DNA from: Pseudomonadota bacterium
GTDB lineage: Bacteria; Pseudomonadota; Gammaproteobacteria; Burkholderiales; SG8-39
Direction: 5' to 3'
NCBI GenBank assembly: GCA_003242425.1
Contig: QGUL01000099.1
Location: 1 to 6,729, forward strand
Length of the DNA stretch: 6,729 bases
In this document: positions 6,019-6,729 of the stretch, piece by piece
Layout of the letters: each line of letters opens with the position of its first letter
Position numbering within the stretch: position 1 is the first letter of the stretch
Position numbers and translations under genes: made by a program
Notes under the pieces: generated by a model
What the model saw: only the letters and a program-made list of their open reading frames with translations
Told to the model about the DNA's origin: nothing
Databases searched by the model: none

Positions 6019-6729
6019 ATGTGCGGTCTCGTCGGCATTTTCGATACCCGCGGCAAGCGCGACATTGACCGGCTCGTGCTCGAACGCATGAACGAGGCGC
6101 AACGGCACCGCGGACCGGACGAAGGCGGCGTCCATGTCGAACCCGGTCTCGGTCTGGGTCACCGGCGCCTGTCGATCATCGATCTTTCCGCCGGACATCA
6201 GCCGCTCTACAACGAGGACGGCACGGTGGCCGTCGTCTACAACGGCGAGATCTACAACTACCGCGAGCTCATGGCCGAGCTCGTCGAATGCGGCCACGCG
6301 TTCCGCACGCGCAGCGACACCGAAGTGATCGTGCATGCCTGGGAGGAGTGGGGCGAGGCCTGCGTCGAGCGCTTCCGCGGCATGTTCGCCTTCGCGCTGT
6401 GGGACCGCAGGCGCGAAAGCCTGTTCCTCGCCCGCGACCGGCTCGGCGTCAAACCGCTCTATTACGCGCTGCTGCCCGACGGGCTGTTGCTGTTCGGCTC
6501 CGAGCTGAAGGCGCTGCTCGCCCACGGCGCCCTGGCGCGCGACATCGACCCTTGCGCGGTGGAGGAGTATTTCGCGCTCGGTTACGTGGCCGAGCCGCGC
6601 ACCATCTTCCGCGGCGCCCGCAAGCTGCCGCCGGCGCACACGCTGCTCGTGCGGCGCGGCGAAGCGCTGCCCGAGGCGCGCGAATACTGGGACGTGCGCT
6701 TCACGCTCGACAACCGCATCGCCCTGGAC
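6019..6729 (+). CDS. XrtA/PEP-CTERM system amidotransferase (asparagine synthetase B-like), N-terminal part
   Basis: The reading frame opens at ATG 6019, 11 nt after the glycosyltransferase stop and behind GGAA at 6010-6013. It runs 237 codons without a stop to the window edge, so the 3' part is missing (the family is usually about 600 residues or more). The product starts MCGLVGIF. Cys2 becomes the N-terminal nucleophile of a class II glutamine amidotransferase after Met removal. Further glutaminase motifs are RHRGPDEGG (29-37), GHRRLSIIDLS (47-57), YNGEIYNYREL (74-84), RSDTEVI (98-104) and GMFAFALWD (121-129). ARDRLGVKPLYY (138-149) follows, then the start of the synthetase domain with EYFALGYVAEPRTIF (positions about 183-197) and YWDVRF near the end. 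The ATP-binding SGGxDS loop lies outside the window. In XrtA loci this gene (TIGR03108 type) follows the glycosyltransferase and is thought to amidate an EPS component rather than make free asparagine. The assignment to that subfamily is from context as much as motifs. Confidence 0.92.
   Translation, partial: MCGLVGIFDTRGKRDIDRLVLERMNEAQRHRGPDEGGVHVEPGLGLGHRRLSIIDLSAGHQPLYNEDGTVAVVYNGEIYNYRELMAELVECGHAFRTRSDTEVIVHAWEEWGEACVERFRGMFAFALWDRRRESLFLARDRLGVKPLYYALLPDGLLLFGSELKALLAHGALARDIDPCAVEEYFALGYVAEPRTIFRGARKLPPAHTLLVRRGEALPEAREYWDVRFTLDNRIALD

Noticed and set aside
5950..6639. A 229-codon minus-strand open frame under the amidotransferase gene
   Set aside because: It is antisense to clear class II amidotransferase motifs and has no recognisable domain of its own.
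1..6729. Terminators, tRNA or other RNA genes, CRISPR arrays, insertion sequences, attachment sites
   Set aside because: Intergenic gaps are 12 nt or less, and I saw no hairpin followed by a T run, no spaced direct repeats, no transposase motif and no tRNA-like sequence.

Overview
The window is a GC-rich stretch (visibly well above 60% G+C, with third codon positions almost all G or C) filled by one tightly packed set of plus-strand genes. Gene content and order match the middle of an exosortase A (XrtA/EpsH) and PEP-CTERM exopolysaccharide locus. That locus type is known mainly from Gram-negative, EPS- or biofilm-forming Proteobacteria. The GC content and gene order suggest a betaproteobacterium (Rhodocyclales-, Nitrosomonadales- or Burkholderiales-like), but this is an inference and no genus can be named from the sequence.

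Layout: positions 2-172 hold the 3' end of an unidentified upstream gene, by position probably the XrtA-associated ATPase. Then come a non-hydrolysing UDP-GlcNAc 2-epimerase (175-1338), an XrtA-type polysaccharide deacetylase (1342-2193), a FemAB-like acyltransferase (2190-3254), exosortase A fused to an EpsI domain (3267-4814), an XrtA-system family-4-type glycosyltransferase (4811-6007), and the N-terminal part of an asparagine-synthetase-like amidotransferase (6019 to the window end, cut off). Gaps between genes are 12 nt or less and two junctions overlap by 4 nt (ATGA). No promoter, terminator, RNA gene, mobile element, CRISPR array or intergenic region over 300 bases was seen, so the genes look like one transcription unit that starts upstream and continues downstream of the window.

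How the genes may work together: the epimerase supplies UDP-ManNAc and the glycosyltransferase adds sugars to the repeat unit. The deacetylase, FemAB-like protein and amidotransferase are candidates for decorating the glycan (free amine, acyl/aminoacyl addition, carboxylate amidation). The exosortase is a membrane transpeptidase-like enzyme that recognises the PEP-CTERM tail of exported proteins and is thought to process or transfer them in company with the EPS. No PEP-CTERM substrate is encoded in the window. This is a known system type. The points most worth following are the coupled decoration hypothesis, the EpsI fusion, the repeated ATGA junctions with out-of-frame decoy starts, and the doubtful G-run-rich first 60 bases.
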